Shown: positions 28,444-38,058 of the stretch, one piece after another
Position numbering within the stretch: position 1 is the stretch's first letter
How the letters are laid out: each line of letters starts with the position of its first letter
Assembly (NCBI GenBank): GCA_963831645.1
Contig: CAWHQZ010000017.1
Coordinates: 124,001-188,000 of the forward strand
Length of the DNA: 64,000 bases
From: CAWHQZ01 sp963831645
GTDB lineage: Bacteria > Pseudomonadota > Alphaproteobacteria > Rhizobiales > Aestuariivirgaceae
Reading direction: 5' to 3'
Position numbers and translations under genes: made by a program
The notes under the pieces: model-generated
Database searches by the model: none
What the model was told of the DNA's origin: nothing
Seen by the model: only the letters and a program-made list of their open reading frames with translations

Positions 28444-28953
28444 GTGGCAGACCACCTCAATCATGGGCGCGAGGACAAGCAGCGGTTGCTGCGAGTGCTC
28501 CAGACCTATGGCGCAGACCCGGCCCGCTGGCCCGAAAACGAACGTCCGGAGTTGCTGAGGCTGTGCGCGAGCCGGGACCCCGCAATCGAAGAGGCCCTGA
28601 AGGCTGCCCGGGAACTCGATGCAATTCTTGCCGTCGCCGGCCGACCGACGCTCGACGTCGAAGCGTCGAGGGACCGATTTTTGAATCGCATTCACGAAGA
28701 GCTGGCGCCATCGCCGCCGCTCGATTTCGGGCGCTACCGACGCGACAAGGATGGTGTCCGTGCCCGGCGGCGCCTGCCATGGCCGGCATTGGGCGCGCTC
28801 GCGGCCTCCTTGGCGGCGGGTCTGTATGTAGGGGCAGGTGGCATGGCGCACGAGTTCATCCCCGTCCTGTTAGCCGGCGAAGCGAGCGAAGAGGAACTGT
28901 GGTCGCCTTCGATTTTCGGCAACGGCGCCGTATCGATCGAGGACGAACAATGA
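28444..28953 (+). CDS. Putative membrane anti-sigma factor
   Basis: 169 residues starting at GTG 28444. The soluble N-terminal ~115 residues contain YGADPARWPENERPELL, a pattern seen in small rhizobial proteins next to ECF sigma genes. One membrane helix follows (LGALAASLAAGLYVGAGG), then a short C-terminal tail. No ZAS zinc motif is seen. The anti-sigma role is inferred from position (14 bases after the sigma gene, ATGA overlap with the next) and topology. Confidence 0.6.
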   Translation: MADHLNHGREDKQRLLRVLQTYGADPARWPENERPELLRLCASRDPAIEEALKAARELDAILAVAGRPTLDVEASRDRFLNRIHEELAPSPPLDFGRYRRDKDGVRARRRLPWPALGALAASLAAGLYVGAGGMAHEFIPVLLAGEASEEELWSPSIFGNGAVSIEDEQ

Positions 28954-29462
28954 TGACGCAACCGGCTCCTGAGCCAGCGCCCGCCCCTGTTTCTGCCCAG
29001 CCTGCGCACCGGGCGTCCTGGCTCAACATCCTCCTCGTCACCTCCCTGGCGCTGAACCTGTTCGTTCTGGGGGTCATTGCCGCCGATCGACTCAACAGGC
29101 GGGTTCGTGAGCAGGCTTTCGGACCTCAGCTCACTCAACTCATGCCGCTCAAGTTTCTACGTGGTCTCGACGGCGACCGGCGACGCGAAATCGTCGGCTT
29201 GGTGCGCAACCACCGGCTTGCGATACGCGAAGGTCGCGAGGAGTTGAAGACGAGGGCGCTGGCGATCGCCGATGCGCTGGCCGCCGAGCCCTACGACGCG
29301 GCGGCTCTTACGGCGGCGGTAGACGAGTTCGGCAGGGCCAGCAACAGGATGGTCGATCAGGGGCTTGGCATCGCCGCCGAAGTGTTAGGTGATCTGACAC
29401 AGGGTGAGCGCGTTGCCCTGGCTGCTGCCATTCGAAACCGCGCCAGGCCACGAAAGAAGTAG
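28950..29462 (+). CDS. Periplasmic heavy-metal-sensor-like protein (CnrX/Spy/CpxP type)
   Basis: 170 residues. A proline/alanine-rich start, one N-terminal membrane helix (WLNILLVTSLALNLFVLGVIAA), then a helical periplasmic domain rich in Arg and Leu with LT and NRMVDQG elements, typical of PF13801 heavy-metal-resistance proteins. Overlaps the putative anti-sigma gene by 4 bases. Together with the sigma and membrane proteins it forms a possible three-part signalling unit. Metal specificity cannot be read from the sequence. Confidence 0.7.
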   Translation: MMTQPAPEPAPAPVSAQPAHRASWLNILLVTSLALNLFVLGVIAADRLNRRVREQAFGPQLTQLMPLKFLRGLDGDRRREIVGLVRNHRLAIREGREELKTRALAIADALAAEPYDAAALTAAVDEFGRASNRMVDQGLGIAAEVLGDLTQGERVALAAAIRNRARPRKK

Positions 29463-29589
29463 AAAGCCGTCACTTCGTCCCTATAGGAAAGTGCGTAGTA
29501 TCACTGCCTTAGCCTTAGCCTAGCAGGGCCTTTGTCGCCGAGGGTCTGGTTTCGATGGGCGATCGAAGGTATGCCGCCGACAGACAACC

Positions 29590-31905
29590 TTACGCGCTGC
29601 GAGCCAAGGGCTCGGCCGCTGCTCTCGGCAGCAGCACCGTAACCGTAGTTCCCTGATTCACCACGCTTTGGATGGCGAGCGATCCCCCGTGCAGTTCGAC
29701 GAGCGACTTGGAAATGGCGAGCCCGAGTCCTGAGCCGCTCTTGGTCTTCGTGAAGTGATTCTCGACCTGCTCGAACGGGCGGCCAAGCTTGGCCAGGGCG
29801 CGCGCCGGAATGCCGATACCGGTATCGGCAATCGAAAGCGCAACGACATCGCCCCGACGGTTGGCCTCGATCGTCACCCGGCCGTTTTCCTGCGTAAACT
29901 TGATGGCGTTGGCGAGCAGGTTGATCAGTACCTGCTTCAGCGCCCGCTTATCTGCGGCAACGGCCAGGCTGTCGGACACTTTCTGGCCGATTTCGATCTT
30001 CCCTTCCTGTGCCCGGGGCGCAACGATCCTCATGCATTCCTCCACGATTGCCAGCACGCTGTGGGTCTTGATCTCGAGCTGCACCCGCCCGGCTTCGATC
30101 TTCGACATGTCGAGAATGTCGCTGATCACGTCGAGAAGGTACTGACCGCTGCGGTGGATGTCGCGGGCGTATTCGACATATTTGGCGCCGCCGATGGCTC
30201 CGAAGATCTGCTGTTCCATGACCTCGCTGAAGCCGATGATGGCATTGAGGGGGGTCCGAAGTTCATGGCTCATGTTTGCCAGGAACTCGGACTTCGACCG
30301 GTTGGCTTCCTCCGCCCGGGTTTTCTCGCGCTGATACTTTTCGGCTAGGTCGGCCAAGCGCTGCGACTGCTGTTCCAGCGTAACCCGCGACTTCTGCAGG
30401 TCACGCACCGAGTTCATGAGCTCACGTTCCGACAGCAGCAGGCGTTCTTCCTGTTGCTTCAGGGGTGAGATGTCCGTTCCGACCGAAACGAACCCGCCGT
30501 CCTTGGTTCGCCGTTCGTTGATCTGGAGCCAGCGGCCGTCGCCCAGCTGAACCTCGAAGCTGGAACCCTCGCTCTCGCCGCCGGCCAGGGCCACTCTTTG
30601 GCGAACCACCGGCTCCTTGGCCGCCCGCGCCACGTTCTCATAGGGCGTTCCGGGCGTGCAGACGCTGGCCGGCAGGCTATGGAACTGCTGGTACTTTGAG
30701 TTGCACATGACCAAGCGGTTGTTGGCGTCCCAAAGCACGAAGGCTTCCGAAATGTTCTCGATTGCATCCTTCAGTCTGAGCTCGGCTTCCTGGTTCAGCC
30801 GGACCGCGTGTTTCTGCTCCGTGATGTCGATGACGATGCCCACCATGTGCGGCGCCTCCTCGCCCGGCGCAGGAGCCAGTTCGGCTCGCGCCCGCATCCA
30901 GACCCAGTGCCCATTTTGATGCTTCATGCGAAATTCCTGGTCGAAAGAACCACGCAGGCCCTTGAGCATCAGCTCGGCGAGCCGATCGATCGGCTCATCG
31001 TCGGGATGCAGCCGTTCGGCAACTTCACCGTAGGACAGCAATCCTCCCCGCGGCTTCAGTCCGAGGATGTCGAACATCGATCGCGACCAGAAGATATGGC
31101 CGCGGGCGATGTCCCAGTCCCACAGCCCGCAGCGCCCGCGGTCGAGTGCCTTGTCGAGGCGCTCCGTGGCAACGGCGAGCGTCCGGTCGGCTTCCGCAGT
31201 CCGCGCCGCCTGCCAGTGGAAAGCTCCGCCGAGCAGTACGAGTACCGCCAGCGTCACAGTGAACAAGGTGGTGATTTGTGCAACGTCGCTGCGCCAGCCA
31301 CTCAGGAGGTCGTTGTTCAGTTCGAGCACCGCCAGGATTCCCGGATAGGGGTCGAGCGCACGCAGAGTTACGTAGGCATCGCGCCCGTCGCCGAGCTTCA
31401 CGAGTTCGACCTGGGCGCCGGGGGCGGTTGCCGACATCACGAGATTGGCCGGCACGATGTCGAAGAGCAGGCGGTTCATGAATGCGGGCTGTGGAGGCAT
31501 GCTGGCACGAATGATGCCGGCGCTATCGGCCACAAGAAAAGTCCTGGCGCCAGCAGACTGGATCGCCGGCAGAAGCGCTTCGAGATCCTCGGTGACCGGC
31601 CGGCGGACGGTGGTGCCCGTCGCCGTGTCTCCCCCGAGCGACTGTGAGAGTTCGTATGCGGCGACCTGTGCTTGCAGGGCAGTCACCTGACTGTGCGCGG
31701 CGACATGACCGTTTCGGTTGATTGACAATTGAAGAACTAGGGCCACGGCCAGCGTAATCAGAAACAGAACGATCAGGATGGTGATGAGGTTGCGCAGCGC
31801 CCTCTCGGAGATCGTTACGGATAGCCAACGACCAGTCATCAGCGGTAAACGCAAGCCGCGTTCCTTGAAAAAAAGCTCTCCAAGTTGTGTCTTAGCCACT
31901 TTCAC
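29590..31905 (-). CDS. pleC: PAS-domain sensor histidine kinase, PleC-like
   Basis: 771 residues. Two membrane helices (ITILIVLFLITLAVALVLQL near 40 and FTVTLAVLVLLGGAFHW near 215) flank a periplasmic region. Two PAS domains (~255-370 and ~385-500) lead to a coiled coil. HisKA is FLANMSHELRTPLNAIIGFSEVM and the ATPase has NLLANAIKFT, DTGIGIP and GSGLGLAISKSL. The HisKA sequence is of the DivJ/PleC/PdhS group that controls DivK and the alphaproteobacterial cell cycle. The locus near glnE and degP also resembles that of Sinorhizobium PleC. Start GTG 31905, or ATG 31839. The exact paralogue is not certain. Confidence 0.7.
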   Translation of the reverse strand: MKVAKTQLGELFFKERGLRLPLMTGRWLSVTISERALRNLITILIVLFLITLAVALVLQLSINRNGHVAAHSQVTALQAQVAAYELSQSLGGDTATGTTVRRPVTEDLEALLPAIQSAGARTFLVADSAGIIRASMPPQPAFMNRLLFDIVPANLVMSATAPGAQVELVKLGDGRDAYVTLRALDPYPGILAVLELNNDLLSGWRSDVAQITTLFTVTLAVLVLLGGAFHWQAARTAEADRTLAVATERLDKALDRGRCGLWDWDIARGHIFWSRSMFDILGLKPRGGLLSYGEVAERLHPDDEPIDRLAELMLKGLRGSFDQEFRMKHQNGHWVWMRARAELAPAPGEEAPHMVGIVIDITEQKHAVRLNQEAELRLKDAIENISEAFVLWDANNRLVMCNSKYQQFHSLPASVCTPGTPYENVARAAKEPVVRQRVALAGGESEGSSFEVQLGDGRWLQINERRTKDGGFVSVGTDISPLKQQEERLLLSERELMNSVRDLQKSRVTLEQQSQRLADLAEKYQREKTRAEEANRSKSEFLANMSHELRTPLNAIIGFSEVMEQQIFGAIGGAKYVEYARDIHRSGQYLLDVISDILDMSKIEAGRVQLEIKTHSVLAIVEECMRIVAPRAQEGKIEIGQKVSDSLAVAADKRALKQVLINLLANAIKFTQENGRVTIEANRRGDVVALSIADTGIGIPARALAKLGRPFEQVENHFTKTKSGSGLGLAISKSLVELHGGSLAIQSVVNQGTTVTVLLPRAAAEPLARSA

Positions 31906-32040
31906 CCTCGAAAGGGGTCGGGAGTCTTACGCTCCCTTGGCCGCCCGCGCCAGCCCAACTCGAATCACAAACCTATTGATTTCGCAACCGGAACGATTTG
32001 TCCAGTGGGTTGTAGCGCCTATTTGCGCGCTTTTCCAGCG

Positions 32041-34692
32041 CTATTGTTGCAGGCAGCGGGAAACGATTTCGAAGCTGTCCCGTGACAGATCCTTGGTCGC
32101 GAGGATCGCCTTGAGCGCCTGCTCGGCCCGCCGCCGGCGCTTCGGTTCGAGGACCTTGCATCCCTTGAAGCTTGCGGCAAGCCTGGCTGCTACCTGCGGA
32201 TTGCTCCTGTCGAGCCTAGTGACCACTTCGGCCAGCAGCTGATAGCCCGATCCGTCCGGGGCATGAAAAGCGACCGGATTGGAGGTGGCGAAGGAGCCAA
32301 TGAGCGCCCGCAGTCGGTTCGGAACCTCCCAGCTGAACTGTGGGTGCGCCAGGAGCCCTTTGACCCGTTCGACGGTCGCCACACTCGGTATCTGGGCTTG
32401 CAGTGCAAACCACTTGTCGACCAGCAAGTGATCGCCGTGGTGCTGCCGATGGAAACGCTGCAACGCATCCTCGCGCTCCGGCTCGTCAAGTTCGACCAGC
32501 ACCGTCAAGGCGCCGATTTTATCGGTCATGTTGCGGGCGCCTGCAAAGTGGCCGAAGGCCAGGCCCGCGCCGCTGCGCGGGTTTGCTGCGGCAAGAAGCG
32601 CCAGCGTCGCATGGTGGAGCGCCCTTCTGCCGACGCTTGTCGGGTCGGGGATGTATGGGCCGTCCGGCGGGTTGCTTGCCCAGCGCATCCTGAGCTCGGG
32701 CTCGAGCATCACGCCAAGCTCGTGGCGAACCATTTCGCGCGCGTCGTGAATTCGTTGCGGATCGACATTGCGGACGATCTCGTTGGTGATGTCCTGTTCG
32801 CTGGGCGGGCTCAGCAGGAGCGACAGGAAATGCGCATCCAGTCCGCGGTCTGCCAGCGCCTGCCGCAGGGCATCGGCAAACGCCCGGAGCTTCCCCTCGT
32901 GCGCACCCGACTTTGGCCGCGCCGCCATGCAGCCGAGGACAATCTGGCGGCCGATGGTTTGGGCGGCTTCCCAGCGATTGAAGGTATCGCCGTCATGGCG
33001 GACCAGGAACAGGAGGTCTTTTATCGGCGGATTGGAGACCACCCGGAGCGGAGCGGAAAAGGCGCGATTCAGCGATACAGTGGGCCGAGAGCCAATGTTG
33101 CGGAAGCGAAACGTTTGTGATTTGCGGGTCAGCTCGAGGACCGAGGCCGGCTTGTTGCCCGAGGCGAGCTTGAGCTCCATGTCGTGGCCATTGGCTCCGA
33201 GCAGTCCCACCGCGACCGGAATGTGGAGCGGCTTCTTGTGCCGCTGCCCGGGCGTGGCTGGGAGCCGTTGGGTCAGGCTCAGCGCGAAGGTCTTGGCCTT
33301 GCCATCCCATCTGCCGCTCGCCCGGAGCTCCGGCGTTCCTGCCTGCTCGTACCAGCGGAAGAACTGTTTCAGGTTGCGGCCGGACGCTTCCTCCATGCAG
33401 CGCACGAAGTCTTCCATCGTCACCGCTTCGCCGTCGTGACGGGCGAAATAGAGATCCATGCCCCGTCGGAAGGCGTCCGCGCCGAGCAGCGTCTTCATCA
33501 TCCGCACCAGCTCGGCGCCCTTCTCGTAAACGGTGGCCGTGTAGAAATTGTTGATCTCCATGTACGATGGCGGCCGCACCGGATGGGCGAGCGGGCCCTG
33601 GTCTTCCGGAAACTGGCGGGCCCTGAGCGTCCGCACGTCTTCGATGCGCTTCACCGCCCGTGAGCGCACGTCGGACGAAAACTCCTGGTCACGGAATACG
33701 GTCAGCCCCTCCTTCAGGCAGAGCTGGAACCAATCGCGGCAGGTGATCCGGTTGCCGGTCCAATTGTGGAAATACTCGTGCGCGATGACGGCCTCGATGT
33801 TGATGTAGTCGAGGTCGGTGGCGCTGTCCGGTCCGGCGAGCACGTATTTGTCGTTGAATACGTTGAGGCCTTTGTTCTCCATGGCTCCCATGTTGAAGGA
33901 GGACACGGCGACCACCATGAACAGGTCGAGATCGTATTCGCGCCCGAACGCCTTCTCGTCCCAGGCCATGGCCGTCTTGATCGATTGCATCGCCCACTGG
34001 CACCGGTCTTCCTTGCCGGGCTCGACATAGATGTGCAGATCGATCTTTCGCCCCGACCGGGTGATGAAGTTGTCCTCGACGCGCGCCAGCCTGCCGGCCA
34101 CCAGCGCGAACAGATAGGAAGGCTTGGGGAAGGGATCGTCCCAGACGGCGTAGTGCCGGGTGGACCCTTCGATGCTGCCCTGCTCCACCGGGTTGCCGTT
34201 GGCGAGCAGCACCGGCGCCGCTTCCCGCTCGGCTTCAATCCGGACACGGAACCGCGACAGCACATCCGGCCGGTCCGGGAAATAGGTGATGCGCCGAAAT
34301 CCCTCCGCCTCGCACTGGGTGCAGTAGATGCCGTTGGACAGATAAAGGCCCGACAGCTGGGTATTGGCCTTGGGCGCACAGCTGTTTTCAATCGCCAGCT
34401 CGAAAGCTCGGCGCGGCAGGTCGTTGAGAACGAGCTTGTCCTCGCCAACCTCGTAGTCACCGGGGCTGAGCCTGCGACCGTCGACATGAACCGAGATCAG
34501 TGTGATATTCTCGCCGTTGAGGACAAGTCGCCGGCCGGGCCCGGCAGCCCTTGGGTTGGGGGCGACCGCCAGCTTGCTCTTGATCCGCGTTTCCTCAGGC
34601 CTCAGCGCTACGTCGAGTTCGATCTTTTCGATCAGATGAGAAAAAGGGGTGTAGTCTTTCAGAAATGTGGTCGGTGGCGTACGCTCTTTCAT
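32041..34692 (-). CDS. pepN: Aminopeptidase N (M1 family)
   Basis: 883 residues, full length for bacterial PepN. Exopeptidase motif GAMENKGLN is followed by the zinc site HEYFHNWTGN with the third ligand Glu in LKEGLTVFRD. Cytoplasmic zinc aminopeptidase removing N-terminal residues from peptides. Lies upstream of the PleC-like kinase on the same strand with a 135-base gap; divergent from greB. Confidence 0.96.
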   Translation of the reverse strand: MKERTPPTTFLKDYTPFSHLIEKIELDVALRPEETRIKSKLAVAPNPRAAGPGRRLVLNGENITLISVHVDGRRLSPGDYEVGEDKLVLNDLPRRAFELAIENSCAPKANTQLSGLYLSNGIYCTQCEAEGFRRITYFPDRPDVLSRFRVRIEAEREAAPVLLANGNPVEQGSIEGSTRHYAVWDDPFPKPSYLFALVAGRLARVEDNFITRSGRKIDLHIYVEPGKEDRCQWAMQSIKTAMAWDEKAFGREYDLDLFMVVAVSSFNMGAMENKGLNVFNDKYVLAGPDSATDLDYINIEAVIAHEYFHNWTGNRITCRDWFQLCLKEGLTVFRDQEFSSDVRSRAVKRIEDVRTLRARQFPEDQGPLAHPVRPPSYMEINNFYTATVYEKGAELVRMMKTLLGADAFRRGMDLYFARHDGEAVTMEDFVRCMEEASGRNLKQFFRWYEQAGTPELRASGRWDGKAKTFALSLTQRLPATPGQRHKKPLHIPVAVGLLGANGHDMELKLASGNKPASVLELTRKSQTFRFRNIGSRPTVSLNRAFSAPLRVVSNPPIKDLLFLVRHDGDTFNRWEAAQTIGRQIVLGCMAARPKSGAHEGKLRAFADALRQALADRGLDAHFLSLLLSPPSEQDITNEIVRNVDPQRIHDAREMVRHELGVMLEPELRMRWASNPPDGPYIPDPTSVGRRALHHATLALLAAANPRSGAGLAFGHFAGARNMTDKIGALTVLVELDEPEREDALQRFHRQHHGDHLLVDKWFALQAQIPSVATVERVKGLLAHPQFSWEVPNRLRALIGSFATSNPVAFHAPDGSGYQLLAEVVTRLDRSNPQVAARLAASFKGCKVLEPKRRRRAEQALKAILATKDLSRDSFEIVSRCLQQ

Positions 34693-34783
34693 GCGGCCTT
34701 GGCCTCGAGGTGTGTGGCGCCTGGCAATCTAGTGAGGCCGTGTGCGTTTGCAATGCGTTTCCGCCTTTCACCGGGATGAAGCA

Positions 34784-35272
34784 ATGAGCCGTGCCTTCGT
34801 CAAGGATCAGGAAGATTCCGACAGCTCCGAGAGCTTGCCGGCCCGTCCGATCAGCCCCAATCCCAACTACGTGACCGAACGTGGCGTACGGCTGATGGAC
34901 GAGGAGATTTCGCAGCTGCGCCACGCTCAGGCCGAAGCTCAGCGCAGCAAGGACCGCGCGTCCATCGCGCGTGTCTCGCGGGATCTTCGTTATTGGGTGG
35001 AACGGCGCACCACCGCACAGCTCGTGGCGCCGCCGGCCAAGCCGACGCAGGTGGCGTTCGCCACCCGGGTCACCATCGAGCGCGACGAGGGCCGCAAGGT
35101 AAGCCTCGCCATCGTCGGCGAGGACGAAGGCGATCCGAAACAGGGCCTGATTGCTTACTCAACGCCGCTTGCCCGGGCGCTTCTCGGAAGTTCCGTCGGG
35201 GACACGGTCGAGACGCCGACGGGAGAGGTTGAAATAGTTGCCATCGAAGCGATCGGCGGCGAAAGGGGCTAG
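34784..35272 (+). CDS. greB: GreA/GreB-family transcription elongation factor
   Basis: 162 residues beginning MSRAFVKDQED with NPNYVTERGVRLMDEEI, close to the GreB N-terminal pattern. A coiled-coil region with AQAEAQRSKDRASIARVSRDLRYW follows, then the C-terminal FKBP-like domain (VTIERDEGRKVSLAIVG, YSTPLARALLGSSVGDTVETP). Rescues arrested RNA polymerase. Start ATG 34784 behind GATGAAGC; an upstream frame is not conserved. Its 3' end overlaps the convergent DadA-like gene by about 114 bases. Confidence 0.88.
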   Translation: MSRAFVKDQEDSDSSESLPARPISPNPNYVTERGVRLMDEEISQLRHAQAEAQRSKDRASIARVSRDLRYWVERRTTAQLVAPPAKPTQVAFATRVTIERDEGRKVSLAIVGEDEGDPKQGLIAYSTPLARALLGSSVGDTVETPTGEVEIVAIEAIGGERG

Positions 35273-36492
35273 ATCGATATTGCTTCGTCCTCCGGCGATG
35301 ACTTCGCTGAGCAGGCGACCGGTTGTCGGCCCCCAGGTCAGACCCATGTGACCGTGGCCAAAGCCGTACCATGCGTTGGCCATGAGCCTCGCTGGCCCGA
35401 TCACCGGCAATGAATCCGGTGTTCCGGGGCGGTGCCCCATCCAGCGAGTGGCATCGGCGCCGGGCTGCCGCAGCCCCGGCAGGACGCGCCTGAAAATCTT
35501 CCATAGGACATCCGCCCGCGCCCAGTTCGGGTCGGCATCGAGCCCCGCGAATTCGTCCGTGCCCGCCAGCCGCAGGCCCATTTCCATCGGCGTCGCGGCC
35601 GCGGGCGTTCGCGCATAGGTGATTGAGCGCGAAAGCTCGACACCCGGCTCCGGCAAGACCATGTGATAGCCGCGCTCGGCTTCCAGCATCACCCTGTCGG
35701 GGGAGAAGGTGCGAGCAGGCGCCGGCGCAGATGACCAGCCGGTCCACTGCTTGACGTCGGTTCGATTTGAGCAACAGGTGGGTCGCCAGCCGGTCCCGAC
35801 ACTCGATCTTCACCACCTCATCGGTCATGATCGTGCCGCCGTTGCGGGCCACTTCGGCGGCAATGCACTTCACGACCCGTCCGGGGTTGGTGACGAAGTA
35901 CCAACCGCCGTGGAATGCGCCGCAGGCCACGTGGCTCGAAACGGCGGGTTCGAGCTCGCGGACCTCATCACCAGACAACCGCTTCATGTAATAGCCGTAG
36001 GCCTTCTTGGTCTGCCTTTCCGCTGTCTCGGCCTCGAACTGGTCCTCGCTGTCATAGAGGCGCAGCGTGTCGCGACGCTTCAGAAGTCCGCTGATACCGG
36101 CAGCTTTCAGCAGCGTTTCGAAATCGTCCAACACGCGCAGTCCAAGTGCCGCCCGCGCCTCGGTGATGGCCTGAACGCGGTCGGGCAGGGAGTTGCGGCC
36201 CGCCGCCAGAAACCACGGCAGGACGTGCGGCAGGTACGCCCACCGGATTGTCAGAGGCCCGAGGGGATCGAGCAGCCAGCCCGGCACTTTGCGCAGCATG
36301 CCCGCACGGAAGGGCGGCAGGATCTCGGCGAACGCAACGCCGCCCGCGTTTTCCGAACGAGCAGCCTTCGCCCGGCGGCAGCCGGTCGATGACGCTCACC
36401 CGAAATCCGGCACGCTGCAGGAAGGCGGCGGTGGAAATTCCGACGATTCCCGCGCCGATGACGGTTACGTCCCCTGTTGATTTCGAGCTCAT
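35159..36492 (-). CDS. DadA-like FAD-dependent D-amino-acid dehydrogenase; two frameshifts
   Basis: About 443 residues when joined. The N-terminus is VTVIGAGIVGISTAAFLQRAGF, a FAD-binding Rossmann start. GEGCSFGN...AGG breaks at 36349-36352, where AAAA (coding strand) should be AAA. The middle section runs to LVICAGA. A second break near 35716 lacks one G: restoring it gives AGAWARTFSPDRVMLEAERGYH. The C-terminus has FGHGHMGLTWGPTTGRL. Oxidises amino acids to imino acids, passing electrons to the respiratory chain in the family. In an operon with the LysR gene (ATGA overlap). Probably intact in reality. Confidence 0.8.
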
Positions 36493-37409
36493 CGGCGGAC
36501 TCTCACGGAGTTCTCGCGGAACCAGGCGGTTGCGAACTCCGTGAACGCCGTCATCAGCCGGGTGGGCCGCAACTGGCGAAGTGACGCAAGGGCGACTTCA
36601 GATGGTTTACACGGCTCGACGATCGGCCGCACTGCGAGCGGCTTGCCCTCGTAAGTTCGCTCGCCGTGGGGCCGGGTAACCAGAAGCGAATAGCCGGCGT
36701 TACGGCCGACCAGGCCGCGCACCAACTCGAGGGAAGGGGAGCTGAAGGCGATCCTGGGTTCGATCCCGTGACTGCTGAGCAACCCGGTGAAGTACGCCCG
36801 GCTCGGCGCCACGTCGAGCAGGATGAAGGGTTCGTCTTTCAGGGCAGCGAGCGCGACCCTCTTCTGCCTTGCGAGCCGGTGCCGGGCCGGTAGAAGCACG
36901 TGCGGAGCCAGCGACGCCAGGGGCTCGGCATGTACATCCTCGGGCAACCCGATCGCGTAGGCGAGCGCCAGTTCGAAGCGGCCTTCGCGCAGGCCTTCGA
37001 CGAGCTGGACCTGCGTCCCCTCGTGAAGCGCAATTCGTACTCTCCGGTGAGTTTCCTGGAACTCGCTGATGAGCGCCGGCATGTAGGCCGGCGCCAGGGT
37101 GAGAAAGGCGCCGACCCCGAGATCGCCCTCGATTGCCTCGCCCACGGCGCTCGCGTGGGCTTGCAGGTCGTTGGCTTGGCGCACCAGCTGGCGCGCTTCC
37201 CGGACGATTCCGGCGCCGGCCGGAGTAAGCGATATCCCCTGGGCGTGGTGACGGATCAGCAGCTGCACGCCGATCTGGTCTTCGAGCTTGGCGACCGAGG
37301 CCGAGACGGTCGGCTGGGCGACGCCGAGCCGCAAGGCGGCTCCTGCCACCGTTCCGGCGTCGGCAACGGCCAGCAGGTATTCGAGCTGGCGCAGCGAGTA
37401 GCGCAGCAT
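36489..37409 (-). CDS. LysR-family transcriptional regulator
   Basis: 306 residues. N-terminal helix-turn-helix RQLEYLLAVADAGTVAGAALRLGVAQPTVSASVAKLE, then a periplasmic-binding-like effector domain. It is read divergently from the flavin reductase gene and overlaps the DadA-like gene by 4 bases. A nine-base inverted repeat in the shared upstream region is a candidate operator. It probably controls the adjacent catabolic cluster; the effector is unknown. Confidence 0.92.
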   Translation of the reverse strand: MLRYSLRQLEYLLAVADAGTVAGAALRLGVAQPTVSASVAKLEDQIGVQLLIRHHAQGISLTPAGAGIVREARQLVRQANDLQAHASAVGEAIEGDLGVGAFLTLAPAYMPALISEFQETHRRVRIALHEGTQVQLVEGLREGRFELALAYAIGLPEDVHAEPLASLAPHVLLPARHRLARQKRVALAALKDEPFILLDVAPSRAYFTGLLSSHGIEPRIAFSSPSLELVRGLVGRNAGYSLLVTRPHGERTYEGKPLAVRPIVEPCKPSEVALASLRQLRPTRLMTAFTEFATAWFRENSVRVRR

Positions 37410-37421
37410 TGCGGCACTGTA

Positions 37422-37465
37422 TAGGAAAAAACGATGATGGAGCTAGATATTATTTGTTTTTCCTA
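37422..37465. promoter_or_regulatory. Candidate LysR operator
   Basis: Perfect inverted repeat TAGGAAAAA (37422-37430) / TTTTTCCTA (37457-37465) with a 26-base A/T-rich spacer, between the divergent LysR gene and the flavin reductase gene. LysR proteins normally bind upstream of the divergently transcribed target. The classical T-N11-A core is not evident, so this is inference. Confidence 0.5.
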
Positions 37466-37514
37466 AGGATGCCCGCCGCATAACCTCTCCGTATCCTCTT
37501 GGAGGGATGAGACG

Positions 37515-38048
37515 ATGCTGAATGAGCAAGCACTTTCCGACCTGTCCGGCAAACCCTGCGAGGCTGCCGAAACATTCATCGCCGCGATGGCCATGGCCGC
37601 CACTTCGGTTTGTGTGGTGACGACCGACGGTCCCGCCGGTCGGTTCGGCCTCACCGTAAGTGCGGTGACCTCGGTGTCCGCCGAGCCGCCGTTGTTGCTG
37701 GCCTGTGTAAATCGCAGGAGTCCCGCCGCTGCGGCGATTGCGGGAAATGGTCATTTTGGAGTGAGCGTGCTGGCAGTGGAAAACCGCGCCTTCGCGGAAA
37801 CCTTTTCCGGTCGTCCCTCGTCCGGCCGGCCATTCGATTTCTCCAATCATCAGTGGCAGCGAGGCCTCGCCGGAGCGCCCGTGGTCGGCGATGCCGCGGC
37901 TGTCTTCGAATGCGACGTATATGAGACGCACGATGCCGGAACCCACCGCATTTTTATCGGCAGGGTGGTTGCCGCGCGGCGCGGCACGCAGGAACCGCTG
38001 GTCTATGCAAGCCGCGCCTACCGGCGCAGCATCAGGCTTGAACACTAG
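37515..38048 (+). CDS. Flavin reductase of a two-component monooxygenase (HpaC-like)
   Basis: 177 residues of the FMN-binding flavin reductase fold: RFGLTVSAVTSVSAEPPLLLACVNRRSP and HFGVSVLA, ending HRIFIGRVV. It supplies reduced flavin to the downstream HpaB-type oxygenase, 10 bases away. Start ATG 37515 behind TTGGAGGGATGAG. Confidence 0.88.
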   Translation: MLNEQALSDLSGKPCEAAETFIAAMAMAATSVCVVTTDGPAGRFGLTVSAVTSVSAEPPLLLACVNRRSPAAAAIAGNGHFGVSVLAVENRAFAETFSGRPSSGRPFDFSNHQWQRGLAGAPVVGDAAAVFECDVYETHDAGTHRIFIGRVVAARRGTQEPLVYASRAYRRSIRLEH

Positions 38049-38058
38049 GGAGACACCG

